DNA from: an uncultured Porphyromonadaceae bacterium
Lineage (GTDB): Bacteria; Bacteroidota; Bacteroidia; Bacteroidales; Muribaculaceae
Assembly: GCA_947175425.1 (NCBI GenBank)
Contig: CAMWMR010000019.1
Location: 1 to 53,722, forward strand
Direction of reading: 5' to 3'
Length of the DNA stretch: 53,722 nt
A program made the position numbers and the translations under genes. Below, piece after piece: positions 35,219 through 49,857 of the stretch; within the stretch, counting starts at the first letter, position 1; the number at the start of each line of letters is the position of its first letter. The notes beneath the pieces were generated by a model, which saw nothing but the letters and a program-made list of their open reading frames with translations, was not told where the DNA came from and searched no databases.

Positions 35219-37192
35219 ATGGAGCTTGAATATCGGAATATCAACGCTACAATGCGCAGTCACAATATATGCGTGCTCGTGCCTACGTACAATAACGCGG
35301 GCACTGTGGCCGACGTTGTGAATGAGATTCTGAATTATACCTCCCATGTTATAGTTGTGAACGACGGCAGCACCGACAACACCGCCGAAATACTCGCCGC
35401 ATTCGGCAATAAAATCCAACTTGTGACATACAAGGAAAATCAGGGAAAGGGAACTGCCTTGAAACGCGGATTTAAAAAGGCTGTCGAACTCGGCTACGAC
35501 TATGCAATTACTATCGACTCCGACGGGCAACATTATCCCTCCGATATCCCTTTGTTTGTAAAAGCAATTGTGGAAAATCCGGGCTGCATTATAATTGGTG
35601 AGCGGGACCTGTCCAATGTCGACATTAACGTCAAAAGTTCCTTCGCCAACAAATTCTCCAATTTTTGGTTTGCCGTTCAAACAGGAAGGCGCCTCAACGA
35701 TACCCAAACCGGATTCCGTGCATATCCTTTAAAAAACATGTATGGATTATCGCTTCTTACAAGCCGCTATGAAGCCGAGCTTGAACTTCTGGTTTTTGCG
35801 GCATGGAACGGAGTTGATATTATCCCTATACCTATTCGGGTATATTATCCGCCGCAGTCCCAACGGGTAAGTCATTTCCGCCCCACACTCGATTTTACAA
35901 GAATCAGTATACTTAACACCGTGCTATGTTTCGGTGCTGTTCTATACGGCCTCCCCGCACGATTCATTAATTGCATAAAACACCGTAAATTCTTCCGAAA
36001 CGAGTTTAAGCCGTTTGTATATAAAACCGGCAAGCCGAGGGAAGCATCTGTTACAATAGGACGAATATTCCGTTCGCTCTATGCCTTGTCGCATTTCATA
36101 TTCTGGTCGCTTTTCGTTTTCAAACCGTTCGTCGGCTTAAACTTTAATCTTACTGCTCCCGATGAACGGAAACGCCTGCGACTACACCGCATGCTGCAGC
36201 GCATCTCGGTATTTTTCTCCAAAAACTTTCCGGGAGGAAAAGTGCGTTTTGAAAACCCGCATAACGAAAGTTTTTCCAAACCGGCTATGATTATAGCTAA
36301 TCATCAGTCGCATCTCGACTTGCCAATTATTATGTCGGTTCACGAAAAACTAATATTCCTTACCAACGATTGGGTGTGGAATAACCGGTTTTTCGGGGAT
36401 ATAATACATCAGGCCGAGTTTATTCCTGTTTCATCGGGTATTGAAACCATTTTGCCGCATCTTAAGAATTTGACAGCTCGCGGGTTTTCAATTGTTGTTT
36501 TTCCCGAAGGCACACGTTCAGCCGACTGCTCCATACTTCGCTTTCATCAAGGGGCTTTTCACCTCGCTAACGAATTGGAACTTGATATTGTTCCTATGGT
36601 TATTCATGGAGCCGGGCACTATTTGCCTAAAAATGACTTCCTTTTGAGAAAAAATCCGCAGACTTTACGCATTCTCAAACGTATCCCGTACGGAACTTTC
36701 GGGGACATGCTGTTGCGAAAACAAGCGTCGGCATATCGCAAGCTTATAACGGACGAATATAATATCATGAGCCGGGATATCGAAAAACCGTCTTATTTCA
36801 AATCGCTTGTCCTTTATAAATATGCCTGGCGAGGATTCGATACCGTGGCGAAATGCAAGCACATTTTAAGCTGTCTTCCCGATTTCGAACACCTTATTTC
36901 GGGTCTTGACGGGAATATTTATTTCCTCAATGCCGGTATAGGCGTAATTCCGCTCCTGTGCGCACTCGCAAACAAGCATGCAAACATTTACGCATTTGTG
37001 GAAAACAGCCGGGAATACCAAATATTCTCCACCACCGCAAAGCTCCCGGAAAACCTGCATATAATCCATGCAATATGGGACGATGATTACAAAATCATCC
37101 CCGCCGGTTCAAAAAATTTTGTCATTCAATCGGAGAATCTTATGCAACGCTTCAGCGCATTATCTCCCGTGCATATTCCTTTAGAATCATGA
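35219..37192 (+). CDS. GT2 glycosyltransferase-PlsC acyltransferase-Rossmann-like fusion
   Basis: A 657-residue three-part protein. The GT2 domain (about 15-245) has NDGSTDN at 48-54 and ITIDSDGQH with the metal-binding DxD. Two hydrophobic segments (about 240-310) link to a PlsC acyltransferase (NHQSHLD at about 361-367, FPEGTRS at about 429). The C-terminal 140 residues look like a Rossmann-type methyltransferase without clear AdoMet motif (IYFLNAGIGVIPLLCALA). Another start at residue 12 is possible. It could build and acylate a glycolipid anchor for the pigment. The MMPL protein at 40904 carries the same last two modules. Confidence 0.88.
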   Translation: MELEYRNINATMRSHNICVLVPTYNNAGTVADVVNEILNYTSHVIVVNDGSTDNTAEILAAFGNKIQLVTYKENQGKGTALKRGFKKAVELGYDYAITIDSDGQHYPSDIPLFVKAIVENPGCIIIGERDLSNVDINVKSSFANKFSNFWFAVQTGRRLNDTQTGFRAYPLKNMYGLSLLTSRYEAELELLVFAAWNGVDIIPIPIRVYYPPQSQRVSHFRPTLDFTRISILNTVLCFGAVLYGLPARFINCIKHRKFFRNEFKPFVYKTGKPREASVTIGRIFRSLYALSHFIFWSLFVFKPFVGLNFNLTAPDERKRLRLHRMLQRISVFFSKNFPGGKVRFENPHNESFSKPAMIIANHQSHLDLPIIMSVHEKLIFLTNDWVWNNRFFGDIIHQAEFIPVSSGIETILPHLKNLTARGFSIVVFPEGTRSADCSILRFHQGAFHLANELELDIVPMVIHGAGHYLPKNDFLLRKNPQTLRILKRIPYGTFGDMLLRKQASAYRKLITDEYNIMSRDIEKPSYFKSLVLYKYAWRGFDTVAKCKHILSCLPDFEHLISGLDGNIYFLNAGIGVIPLLCALANKHANIYAFVENSREYQIFSTTAKLPENLHIIHAIWDDDYKIIPAGSKNFVIQSENLMQRFSALSPVHIPLES

Positions 37193-38697
37193 GCAAAACT
37201 TGTGTTATAATAGGAGGCGGTATCGGAGGACTTTTCACAGGAGCCTTTCTTGCAAAAAACGGATACGAAGTAACTGTTTTGGAAAAGAATGCAATAATCG
37301 GAGGCGGACTGCAGTGTTTTCGCCGACACGGCAAAGTTTTTGAAACCGGCATGCACATTGCCGGAGGTTTTATTGAGGGCGGAAGTCTTAACAAAATTTG
37401 CAGCTATCTCGGCATAATGGACAGGCTTAAGATTCAGCATGTCCCTGCCGAATGTATGGACGAGCTCTACTACCGGCGCACCGGCGAAGTATTCCGTATA
37501 GCTTCCGGCCGTGAAGGTTTCATCGACAGTCTCTCCGAATATTTCCCCGAAGAAAAGCAAGGCATAACAGCCTATGTAAATGAGCTGTACAGAATAAAGG
37601 ACGAAGTAAAACTCTTTTCCCTGCAGGAACAAAGCGACGATTCGTTCATGAATTGGGAAAAACTTCTTGTTCCTGCCGACGAACTTATCGAGAAATTCAT
37701 CAGTAATGAAAAACTCAGGGAAATACTGGCCTACCTGAATCCTTTGTACAGTGGCGTAAAAGGGCATACTCCCGCCTATATTCACGCACTGCTCAATGTC
37801 CTTTACATAAACGGAGCATCACGTTTTATAGGCGGAGCTCAACAGCTTGCCGCTCTCCTGAAAGAAGTTATAGAGAACAATGGCGGCCAGGTATTGGCAG
37901 GATGTGAAGCAGCCTACATCGATGTTACCGACAGACATTTGAATTTTGTTGAGGATACCGACGGAAATCGTTTTACTGCCGACTGTTATGTTTCGGCTAT
38001 ACATCCAGCAATGATGGCTAAAATGGTTACAACAGGGACTTTCCGTAAAAGCTTTATACATCGTCTCAATGAAATTCCGCTCACAAGTTCGGCATTCTCG
38101 GTGTACATCGACCTCAAGCCCGATTCGTTCCCGTATATAGACCACACCTGCTATTTCATGGAAGATTACGGAAATATGTGGAACCAGGAAAAACATAACT
38201 CCGACAAAGCTCCCGTATCTTTCATGTATATGACTCCTCCCGATGAAAACCAAGGCCGGTTTGCATCGCGATTGCTTATAATGTGCCTCATGGATTTTGA
38301 AGAGGTCCGCAAATGGGAGCACACCGAAACCGGAAAACGCGGCGAGGAATATGAGCACTGGAAAAATCATTTTGCCCAACAAGCCATAAACCTGCTGTCG
38401 CATCGCTACCCCGGGCTCCGCTCTCAAATTGAACGCGTATACGCTGCTTCTCCGCTGACAATCCGCGATTTCTACAACACCAAAAACGGAGCAATCTACG
38501 GTTATCGCAAAGATTGCCGCGACATGTTCTACTCACGCCTCCCGGTATACACAAAAGTTGATAATCTTTTTCTCACCGGCCAAAACATTATTCTTCACGG
38601 CATATGCGGAGTCCCTCTCACCGCCATAATAACAGCCGAAGAAATATTGGGCCGAAACGTTTTAATACGAGCAATTAATGAAGCTGTATCCCAATAA
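37189..38697 (+). CDS. CrtI/phytoene-desaturase-like FAD-dependent oxidoreductase
   Basis: A 502-residue flavoprotein. The dinucleotide motif is VIIGGGIGGLFTGAFLAKNG at 7-26, followed by VLEKN. The C-terminal flavin motif is NLFLTGQNIILHGICGVPL. It belongs to the phytoene desaturase/retinol saturase superfamily. In this cluster it may desaturate, isomerise or hydroxylate the polyene. It overlaps the GT2 fusion by 4 bases and the hydrolase by 20. Confidence 0.88.
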   Translation: MSKTCVIIGGGIGGLFTGAFLAKNGYEVTVLEKNAIIGGGLQCFRRHGKVFETGMHIAGGFIEGGSLNKICSYLGIMDRLKIQHVPAECMDELYYRRTGEVFRIASGREGFIDSLSEYFPEEKQGITAYVNELYRIKDEVKLFSLQEQSDDSFMNWEKLLVPADELIEKFISNEKLREILAYLNPLYSGVKGHTPAYIHALLNVLYINGASRFIGGAQQLAALLKEVIENNGGQVLAGCEAAYIDVTDRHLNFVEDTDGNRFTADCYVSAIHPAMMAKMVTTGTFRKSFIHRLNEIPLTSSAFSVYIDLKPDSFPYIDHTCYFMEDYGNMWNQEKHNSDKAPVSFMYMTPPDENQGRFASRLLIMCLMDFEEVRKWEHTETGKRGEEYEHWKNHFAQQAINLLSHRYPGLRSQIERVYAASPLTIRDFYNTKNGAIYGYRKDCRDMFYSRLPVYTKVDNLFLTGQNIILHGICGVPLTAIITAEEILGRNVLIRAINEAVSQ

Positions 38698-39580
38698 AAC
38701 GTCAATATTGCTTGTGCTGCTTTTCATAACGCACATCCTCTGCCCTGCCCGTAATTCCGCTGTAAATATATGGGAAGGTACCGAGTGTTCCGCCAATGTA
38801 AAGCTTACACCTTTCCCGGCCAAGAACGAAAATGCTCCGGCAATAATAGTATGTCCCGGCGGAAGCTATTTCTGGCTCGATCGCAAAACCGAAGGATATG
38901 GAGTTGCCCAATGGTTACAGGCTAACGGAATTTCGGCTTTCGTTCTTGAATATCGCGTCGGAGGCGTACCTGCATTCATAAGCCATTACCGTATACTCTC
39001 GCGTGGAAACCGATACCCCGATATGTTGCAGGACGTTCAACGAAGCATTCAGCTTGTCCGCGAAAATGCCGATGTATACGGAATAAATCCCGACAATGTA
39101 GGTGTAATGGGATTTTCGGCCGGAGGACATCTCACAATCATGGCCGGACTATTTTTCGATTCACACGTGCTCAACATTTTCGGCATAGAACCTGCGGTAT
39201 CTGTAAAACCCGATTTCATAGCCCCTGTCTACCCGGTGGTGAGCATGGTGGACAAAAGTACACACAAACGGTCGCGACGAGGTCTTCTTGGCGAGGGACG
39301 GCAGATAAGTCAACAAATGAAAGATTCGCTCTCATTGGAAAAACATATCCGTCCCGACATGCCTCCGTGTTTTCTAATGAATTGCATCGACGATCCCATT
39401 GTGCACTACCGCAACTCCGAGCTGCTCGATTCGGCAATGACTGCACAAAACATTCCGCATTTATATCTGCAATATAAAACCGGCGGACACGGATTCGGCG
39501 CTTCTCCCGAAAAAACATCTGCGGAGGCCGATAACTGGAAAAACGAATTTCTCGAATGGTTGAAAACAATTCTAAAATGA
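38678..39580 (+). CDS. Secreted alpha/beta-hydrolase (acetyl-esterase type)
   Basis: A 300-residue hydrolase with a signal peptide (about 1-25). The oxyanion motif CPGGSY is at 59-64, the nucleophile Ser at about 147 (GFSAGGH), and the C-terminal His in TGGHGFG. The closest patterns are BD-FAE/acetylxylan-esterase-like enzymes. Its location inside the pigment operon suggests an ester-cutting step in the periplasm, which is inferred. It overlaps the ligase gene by ATGA. Confidence 0.85.
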   Translation: MKLYPNKTSILLVLLFITHILCPARNSAVNIWEGTECSANVKLTPFPAKNENAPAIIVCPGGSYFWLDRKTEGYGVAQWLQANGISAFVLEYRVGGVPAFISHYRILSRGNRYPDMLQDVQRSIQLVRENADVYGINPDNVGVMGFSAGGHLTIMAGLFFDSHVLNIFGIEPAVSVKPDFIAPVYPVVSMVDKSTHKRSRRGLLGEGRQISQQMKDSLSLEKHIRPDMPPCFLMNCIDDPIVHYRNSELLDSAMTAQNIPHLYLQYKTGGHGFGASPEKTSAEADNWKNEFLEWLKTILK

Positions 39581-40881
39581 AATATTCCCATAACGACATA
39601 GAATTTTGCTCCCCAAGCGAAATTATCCATTTCCAAAACAGGAAATTGCAGGAAGCTCTACGTTACCTTGAACAGAATTCGCCTTTTTATCAACGAATGT
39701 TCCGTGAGAACAACATTGATATATCTGCGATTAAAACTGTCGAAGACCTTACTGCAATCCCTTTCACCGAGAAAAAAGATCTGCAAGAGTTTAACAGCGA
39801 TTTCCTTTGTGTCCCTGCCGATAAAATTGTGGACTACATAACAACCTCAGGAACTTTGGGCGACCCTGTTACATTCGGCTGCACCGACAACGACCTGGAA
39901 CGTCTCGCTTATAACGAAATGAAATCCTTCAGCTGTGCCGGTCTTGCTCCGGGAAACATAGTACAGCTAATGGTTACTCTCGACAAGCGTTTCATGGCCG
40001 GAATGGCTTATTTCCTCGGAATACGAAAGCTTGGCGCAAGCATAATCCGTGTAGGCAACGGAATGCCGGAACTGCAGTGGGACACAATTCTCAAACTCAA
40101 GCCCGATACCCTTATGTGCGTACCCTCATTTATTCTCAAACTTATAGAGTACGCCGAAGCACACAATATCGATTATAAAAATTCAAGCGTCAAACGAATA
40201 ATCGGTATAGGCGAAGGGCTGCGAAATCCCGATTTTTCTCTTAATCTGCTCGGAAACCGAATAAAAGAAAAATGGGATGTGGAGCTGTTCGCAACCTATT
40301 CTTCTACCGAAATGGGCGCTACTTTCTCGGAATGTCCTTTCGGGTGCGGAGGACATGTACATCCCGAGCTCATTATAGTGGAAATTATAGGCGACGACAA
40401 CAAACCTGTAAAAGACGGCGAAACCGGCGAAGTGGTTGTAACAACGCTTGGCGTGGAAGGCATGCCTTTGCTGCGCTTCCGCACCGGCGACCTCAGCAGC
40501 AAAATAAGCGAAAAGTGTGCCTGCGGAAGAAACTCGTTCCGGCTCACACCCTTAATGGGGCGAAAAAACAATATGATTAAACTGAAAGGCACAACCTTAT
40601 ATCCCCCCGCTATTAACGATGTCCTCGACAACACGCCATATGTTGTTAATTACGTTGTAATTGCACAGACAGGGTTCGCAGGCACCGACGAGGTAATTGT
40701 TAAAGCAGGAATAGCATCACGACAGAATTTCGATGTCATAAAGGATCTAAAGGACCGCTTCCGTTCACGAATTCGCGTGGCGCCAATCGTGGAAGTTCTC
40801 GACCCGGATGATGTTGCAAAAATAAACAACCCCGCCAACAATCGTAAACCGGTTAAATTCATCGACCGGCGAAGCTGCTGA
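39577..40881 (+). CDS. PaaK-like adenylate-forming ligase
   Basis: A 434-residue ligase starting at 39577 (MKYSHNDIEFCSP), chosen because ATG overlaps the hydrolase stop. The nucleotide-binding loop is TTSGTLGDPV; further motifs are TYSSTEMGATFSECPFG, RTGDLSSKI and the Lys-containing GRKNNMIKLKG. Phenylacetate-CoA-ligase relatives activate aryl acids. It should activate the p-coumarate made by the lyase at 21484 and load it on CoA or a carrier protein. Confidence 0.88.
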   Translation: MKYSHNDIEFCSPSEIIHFQNRKLQEALRYLEQNSPFYQRMFRENNIDISAIKTVEDLTAIPFTEKKDLQEFNSDFLCVPADKIVDYITTSGTLGDPVTFGCTDNDLERLAYNEMKSFSCAGLAPGNIVQLMVTLDKRFMAGMAYFLGIRKLGASIIRVGNGMPELQWDTILKLKPDTLMCVPSFILKLIEYAEAHNIDYKNSSVKRIIGIGEGLRNPDFSLNLLGNRIKEKWDVELFATYSSTEMGATFSECPFGCGGHVHPELIIVEIIGDDNKPVKDGETGEVVVTTLGVEGMPLLRFRTGDLSSKISEKCACGRNSFRLTPLMGRKNNMIKLKGTTLYPPAINDVLDNTPYVVNYVVIAQTGFAGTDEVIVKAGIASRQNFDVIKDLKDRFRSRIRVAPIVEVLDPDDVAKINNPANNRKPVKFIDRRSC

Positions 40882-40903
40882 ATTGCCAAACACACATGTT
40901 TCA

Positions 40904-45828
<4,925 letters not shown>

Positions 45829-45842
45829 GGATATTTGAATAA

Positions 45843-45940
45843 TAAGTAAGCGTTGTAAATCAGTCTATTATTATAGTTTGGTTGAAAATCGCCTGCAGGC
45901 TACCGGAATATGGTATAAACTAATTTTCAACACTTACTTA
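45843..45940 (+). repeat. 18-bp near-perfect inverted repeat with a third partial copy
   Basis: TAAGTAAGCGTTGTAAAT at 45843-45860 matches the reverse complement of 45923-45940 at 16 of 18 bases. Within the 62-base spacer, GTTGAAAAT at 45881-45889 also pairs perfectly with 45923-45931. The right arm can thus pair with either left copy. It lies between the esterase and the next gene. Confidence 0.7.
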
Positions 45941-45991
45941 CAATAATTGCCCTTGCAAAGCGTTTATCAGATAAATACAATTCTCTTCATC

Positions 45992-46669
45992 ATGAAACGC
46001 CTGCTAAAACCTATCTTCCTCATTCCCGCCATTATATCCTGCATCACACTCTCTGCTTCAGCTCAAAACGATGTCGCCGACACTCGTCCCATGTGGGGTA
46101 TCAAAGCCGCTTTCGACGTAAATATCCCTGGAAAATGGCACGGTGATGCAGGTAGCGTTTCCATGTTCAGGCACGGTTTCGGAGCTACTTTCGGTGCGGT
46201 ATATAACATATACTTGGGTAAAAGTTTTTACATCGAGCCGGGCGCTTCGTTGTTCTACGACTCCTACTCCTACAAAAATCTTGTAATATCGGGCGATGCC
46301 GGAAATATCATCGAAGAGGATCCGTCGCTGTACAAACTCGGAATCCGAATCCCCGTAGTAGTCGGATACTCTTTCAGTATCAGCGACAATTTCGCAATGT
46401 CGGTTTATACCGGCCCCGAGTTGAGCTACGCTTTCACAGGTGACATCAAAATAAAAGATTCCGAGCTGCAACACAGTTCCGATATTTCGTTGTTCGGCGA
46501 ATACGGAACCCAACGTCGTGTGGACTGTGCGTGGAAAGTCGGTGTAGGATTTCCCGTAAACCAATGGCTTGTAAGCATTGAAGCTGCCATAGGAATGACC
46601 GACCTCCTCAAATCAGGAATGTCATTCCGCGAAAACCGTTGCTCAGTTGCTCTTACACGCTATTTCTAA
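45992..46669 (+). CDS. Outer-membrane beta-barrel protein (PorT/OmpW-like family)
   Basis: A 225-residue protein from the ATG at 45992 (MKRLLKPIFLIP), which gives a signal peptide ending SASA-Q at about 25. The rest has alternating strands typical of an eight-strand barrel (GFGATFGAVYNIYLGKSFYI, NFAMSVYTGPELSYAF) and ends in aromatic F (RCSVALTRYF). It is the last gene on the plus strand and is separated from the esterase by 163 bases with the inverted repeat, so it may or may not belong to the cluster. Confidence 0.85.
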   Translation: MKRLLKPIFLIPAIISCITLSASAQNDVADTRPMWGIKAAFDVNIPGKWHGDAGSVSMFRHGFGATFGAVYNIYLGKSFYIEPGASLFYDSYSYKNLVISGDAGNIIEEDPSLYKLGIRIPVVVGYSFSISDNFAMSVYTGPELSYAFTGDIKIKDSELQHSSDISLFGEYGTQRRVDCAWKVGVGFPVNQWLVSIEAAIGMTDLLKSGMSFRENRCSVALTRYF

Positions 46670-46691
46670 TCAACCCCGCTTATTAAATTTA

Positions 46692-47669
46692 TCAGCACTC
46701 CATAGAAACCCAGTCCGATAAAACTTTCTCAAAATCAGACAACATACTCCCGAAATCGTAATCAAGTTTCTTATGGCGCTGAGCGATGCGACTCAATAAT
46801 GTCCTGAAATAATCGCTCATCCGCTCCTTTTGTTCTGTAAGAGACAACTCGCTGAATTCCTTTTCAAATACTACACGAGCATTCAATATTCCGCTGTCTT
46901 TTCGCAAAGGACCAATCTCGTATCTGGGACGCAAAAAAAGCCCTCGCGATTTTATTTCTTCCTCCGTGAACATTTCCCTCAATGCTCCGTAATATTCACT
47001 CTTCTTTAATTTCAGCGACTCATCAGCTATAACATAATTGGTCTTGCAGTGGTCGTTATCAAAATAACTCATACTGCAATTAATATATATACAATTGATA
47101 CTCCTCCCGTATAACTTCGGACGCATCATAGTATACAATCGAGGCATAAGATCACCAACAATGCTTTCTAAAACAGGCCGGCTCGATGGATAACAATTGT
47201 CAATCGTCCTGACTATACGGACAGGACATTTGGGTAGCCAATTACGTTGGGATAAAAGTTTGATTTTGGGTGAAACTTGGCGCACGATTTCACGGTCATT
47301 TAACGGATGAAAGAAACTGACTTTATCATCTATAATCATGCCTCCGTCCATTTGTCCCCAAACAGCATCCAAATACAATATTTTATCTTCACAAGTTCTG
47401 AAAAACGTATTAGGACTACCATTGAAATACCTGCCCGCAATAGCCTCTACACCAATATATTCGCCCCAACCGATTATTGCAAGACATTCACAAAGGCGTA
47501 CTGCTTTGTTCCATTCTGCAGGAGTGCTGTAATTAACATAATTCCGAAACTCCGCATACAATGCTTCTCGCAAATCTTCAATATTTTTTTTCGAATGGAC
47601 AAAGCTCTCTAGCTCGGAAAGCGTCTCTAATGAAAAAATCTTCGATATTTTGTAATTCGGTTCTAACAC
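46692..47669 (-). CDS. Unknown 325-residue protein
   Basis: No signal peptide, membrane segment or known motif was recognised. The start at 47669 is GTG, and no nearby ATG fits better. The middle has Cys-rich stretches (INCIYINCSMSYFDNDHCK), and the C-terminal half is charged and helical. Its start overlaps the end of the small Cys-rich gene by 7 bases, so it is the last gene of the mazG-topB run. It may be a lineage-specific protein of unknown function. Confidence 0.7.
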   Translation of the reverse strand: MLEPNYKISKIFSLETLSELESFVHSKKNIEDLREALYAEFRNYVNYSTPAEWNKAVRLCECLAIIGWGEYIGVEAIAGRYFNGSPNTFFRTCEDKILYLDAVWGQMDGGMIIDDKVSFFHPLNDREIVRQVSPKIKLLSQRNWLPKCPVRIVRTIDNCYPSSRPVLESIVGDLMPRLYTMMRPKLYGRSINCIYINCSMSYFDNDHCKTNYVIADESLKLKKSEYYGALREMFTEEEIKSRGLFLRPRYEIGPLRKDSGILNARVVFEKEFSELSLTEQKERMSDYFRTLLSRIAQRHKKLDYDFGSMLSDFEKVLSDWVSMEC

Positions 47670-47812
47670 TCGCGCCTCTTCTTGTTACATGTCGACGACA
47701 ACGGACAATCGCAACACGAATCCTTGCGCTTGCGCATGGCTCTGCGCACAAAAAATGCCACAGCACAAACGCACAACGCCGTCACAATTACCCATTGTAT
47801 AACATCGTTCAT
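47663..47812 (-). CDS. Small Cys-rich single-helix membrane protein (FeoB-associated type)
   Basis: A 49-residue protein starting at 47812 (MNDVIQWVIVTALCVCAVAF); the ATG overlaps the topB stop (ATGA). One membrane helix at about 6-23 is followed by a basic stretch and the cluster CCDCPLSSTC, which matches the FeoB-associated Cys-rich family. No feo genes are nearby, so a metal-binding or assembly role is only suggested. Confidence 0.75.
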   Translation of the reverse strand: MNDVIQWVIVTALCVCAVAFFVRRAMRKRKDSCCDCPLSSTCNKKRREC

Positions 47813-49857
47813 TTTCCCTTGCCAAGTTTCTTGTTTATTTGAGCCGGACTCGTATCGGCAGGACAATCATCAAACGATAGCCGGAAAGTACAACCCTCTG
47901 CATATCGGCTGCAACCGAATGCGGCGCGCCCTTTAAGCAAATGACCCTCACCGCAAACAGGACACTTAACCTGCTCAAGCTTCCTTATACGCGGCGCTCG
48001 CGGCTTTTTTGCACCCTCTTTGGCCTCGGCCGCCGATGACTTGGCTGCCTCAGGCGATTCCGATATAATTCGTTTGTTGCTGTTGTCGCACAACACATTG
48101 CTTACTATTCGCTGAATCATCTCGCTTATTTCGCGGATAAACAGCGCAGGCGAATAATCCCCGCGCTCTATACGCCGCAACTTATTCTCCCACAATCCCG
48201 TAAGCTTGGCCGACTTAAGCAGTTCCTCATTTATGGTCGCTATAAGGTCTGTTCCCGCCTGCGTGGGGATAATATTCTTTCGTTCGCGACGTATATAGTT
48301 GCGTTTGAAAAGAGTCTCTATAATCGCCGCACGTGTCGACGGACGCCCGATGCCGTTATCCTTCATTGCCTCGCGCAAAGTCTCGTCGTCAACATTGCGC
48401 CCTGCGGTTTCCATTGCTCGCAGCAAGGTGCCTTCGGTATAAGGCTTGGGCGCCTGCGATGTCTTTTTGGCAAGAAACGGCTCATGAGGTCCCTGTTCCC
48501 CGGGAGTGAATACGGGAAGAACGCTGTTGTCATCTTCTGCATTTTCAGCTTCTTGTCCGTCTGTCTTGCCCGACTTGTCAAACAATGCACGCCATCCGGG
48601 TTTTATTATCACCTTCCCCGTTGCCTTGAATCCGAATGTCCCTGCATGAGCTGTAACAGTAGTCGATTCAAATTCGCAATCGGGATAGAATGCGGCAATA
48701 AAGCGCATGGCTATCAGGTGATAAAGCTTCTTCTCATCCCCCTCCAAACCGCCGGGATACTGTCCGGTCGGAATAATGGCATGGTGGTCGGTAACTTTTG
48801 AGTTATCGAATATCTTTTTGCTCTTCGGAATCTTGTTGGCCAATATAGGCGCCGTTATATTGGCATAAGGCGTCATCTTTTGCAGAGTCGGACCTATCTT
48901 CGGATAGATGTCATCCGAAAGATAAGTAGTATCTACGCGGGGATAAGTCGTTAGTTTCTTTTCATACAGGCTTTGAATCATTTTCAGCGTCGCGTCAGCC
49001 GTCCAGCCGTAACGCTTGTTGCACTCAACCTGCAGCGAAGTGAGGTCAAATAATCGCAACGGCGATTCCTTGCCTTTTTTACGTGCCACGTCATCTATCA
49101 CCAAAGGCTGCTCGGATATCTGTGCTATAGCCTCTTTCCCCGATTCCTCGGTTTCGAATCTGTCGCCCGTATATGTAAAATTCGCCTTCCGGTACATCGT
49201 ATGAAGCTCCCATGTATCCTTCGGCACAAAATTGTTTATTTCATCCTGGCGCTTGACTATCAGCGCAAGTGTCGGAGTCTGTACGCGCCCTATCGAAAGT
49301 ACTTTCCCGGGCGAGGAATATTTAAGTGTATATAACCTCGTGGCATTCATCCCGAGAATCCAGTCGCCTATCGCTCGCGACATACCGGCATAGAAAAGAC
49401 TGTCGAAATCATCCTGCGGCTTGAGCGACTCAAATCCTTCGCGTATCGATTCATCGGTAAGCGACGAAATCCATAGTCGCTTTACAGGGCATGCCGTATT
49501 GGCCTTGCGCATTACCCAGCGTTGGATTAGCTCTCCTTCCTGCCCGGCGTCACCGCAGTTTATAATCTCGCTGGCCTGCCCTATCAGACTTTCAATTACA
49601 TGAAACTGTCGCTTTATGCCGGCATCATCTATTATCTTGATGTCGAACTTCCCCGGGAGCATGGGAAGTACGCTCAGCGACCAACGTTTCCACATGTCGG
49701 AATAATCGTGTGGCTCATAAAGGCAACACAAATGTCCGAAGGTCCACGTCACTCGGTAGCCGTTGCCTTCATAGTAGCCGTCATGGCGCTCGTTAGCGCC
49801 GAGTATGGCCGCTATGTCTTTGGCAACACTCGGTTTCTCGGTAATGCAAAGCTTCAT
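47809..49857 (-). CDS. topB: DNA topoisomerase III
   Basis: A 682-residue type IA topoisomerase. The Toprim domain starts MKLCITEKPSVAKDIA and has NCGDAGQEGELI with the acidic metal-binding residues. The active-site Tyr is in KKLTTYPRVDTTYLSDD, and SIGRVQTPTLALIV is the typical core motif. A C-terminal zinc-finger-like region is CPVCGEGHL...FGCSRYAEGC. It decatenates DNA and unlinks precatenanes. It overlaps mazG and the small Cys-rich gene by 4 bases. Confidence 0.95.
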   Translation of the reverse strand: MKLCITEKPSVAKDIAAILGANERHDGYYEGNGYRVTWTFGHLCCLYEPHDYSDMWKRWSLSVLPMLPGKFDIKIIDDAGIKRQFHVIESLIGQASEIINCGDAGQEGELIQRWVMRKANTACPVKRLWISSLTDESIREGFESLKPQDDFDSLFYAGMSRAIGDWILGMNATRLYTLKYSSPGKVLSIGRVQTPTLALIVKRQDEINNFVPKDTWELHTMYRKANFTYTGDRFETEESGKEAIAQISEQPLVIDDVARKKGKESPLRLFDLTSLQVECNKRYGWTADATLKMIQSLYEKKLTTYPRVDTTYLSDDIYPKIGPTLQKMTPYANITAPILANKIPKSKKIFDNSKVTDHHAIIPTGQYPGGLEGDEKKLYHLIAMRFIAAFYPDCEFESTTVTAHAGTFGFKATGKVIIKPGWRALFDKSGKTDGQEAENAEDDNSVLPVFTPGEQGPHEPFLAKKTSQAPKPYTEGTLLRAMETAGRNVDDETLREAMKDNGIGRPSTRAAIIETLFKRNYIRRERKNIIPTQAGTDLIATINEELLKSAKLTGLWENKLRRIERGDYSPALFIREISEMIQRIVSNVLCDNSNKRIISESPEAAKSSAAEAKEGAKKPRAPRIRKLEQVKCPVCGEGHLLKGRAAFGCSRYAEGCTFRLSFDDCPADTSPAQINKKLGKGK

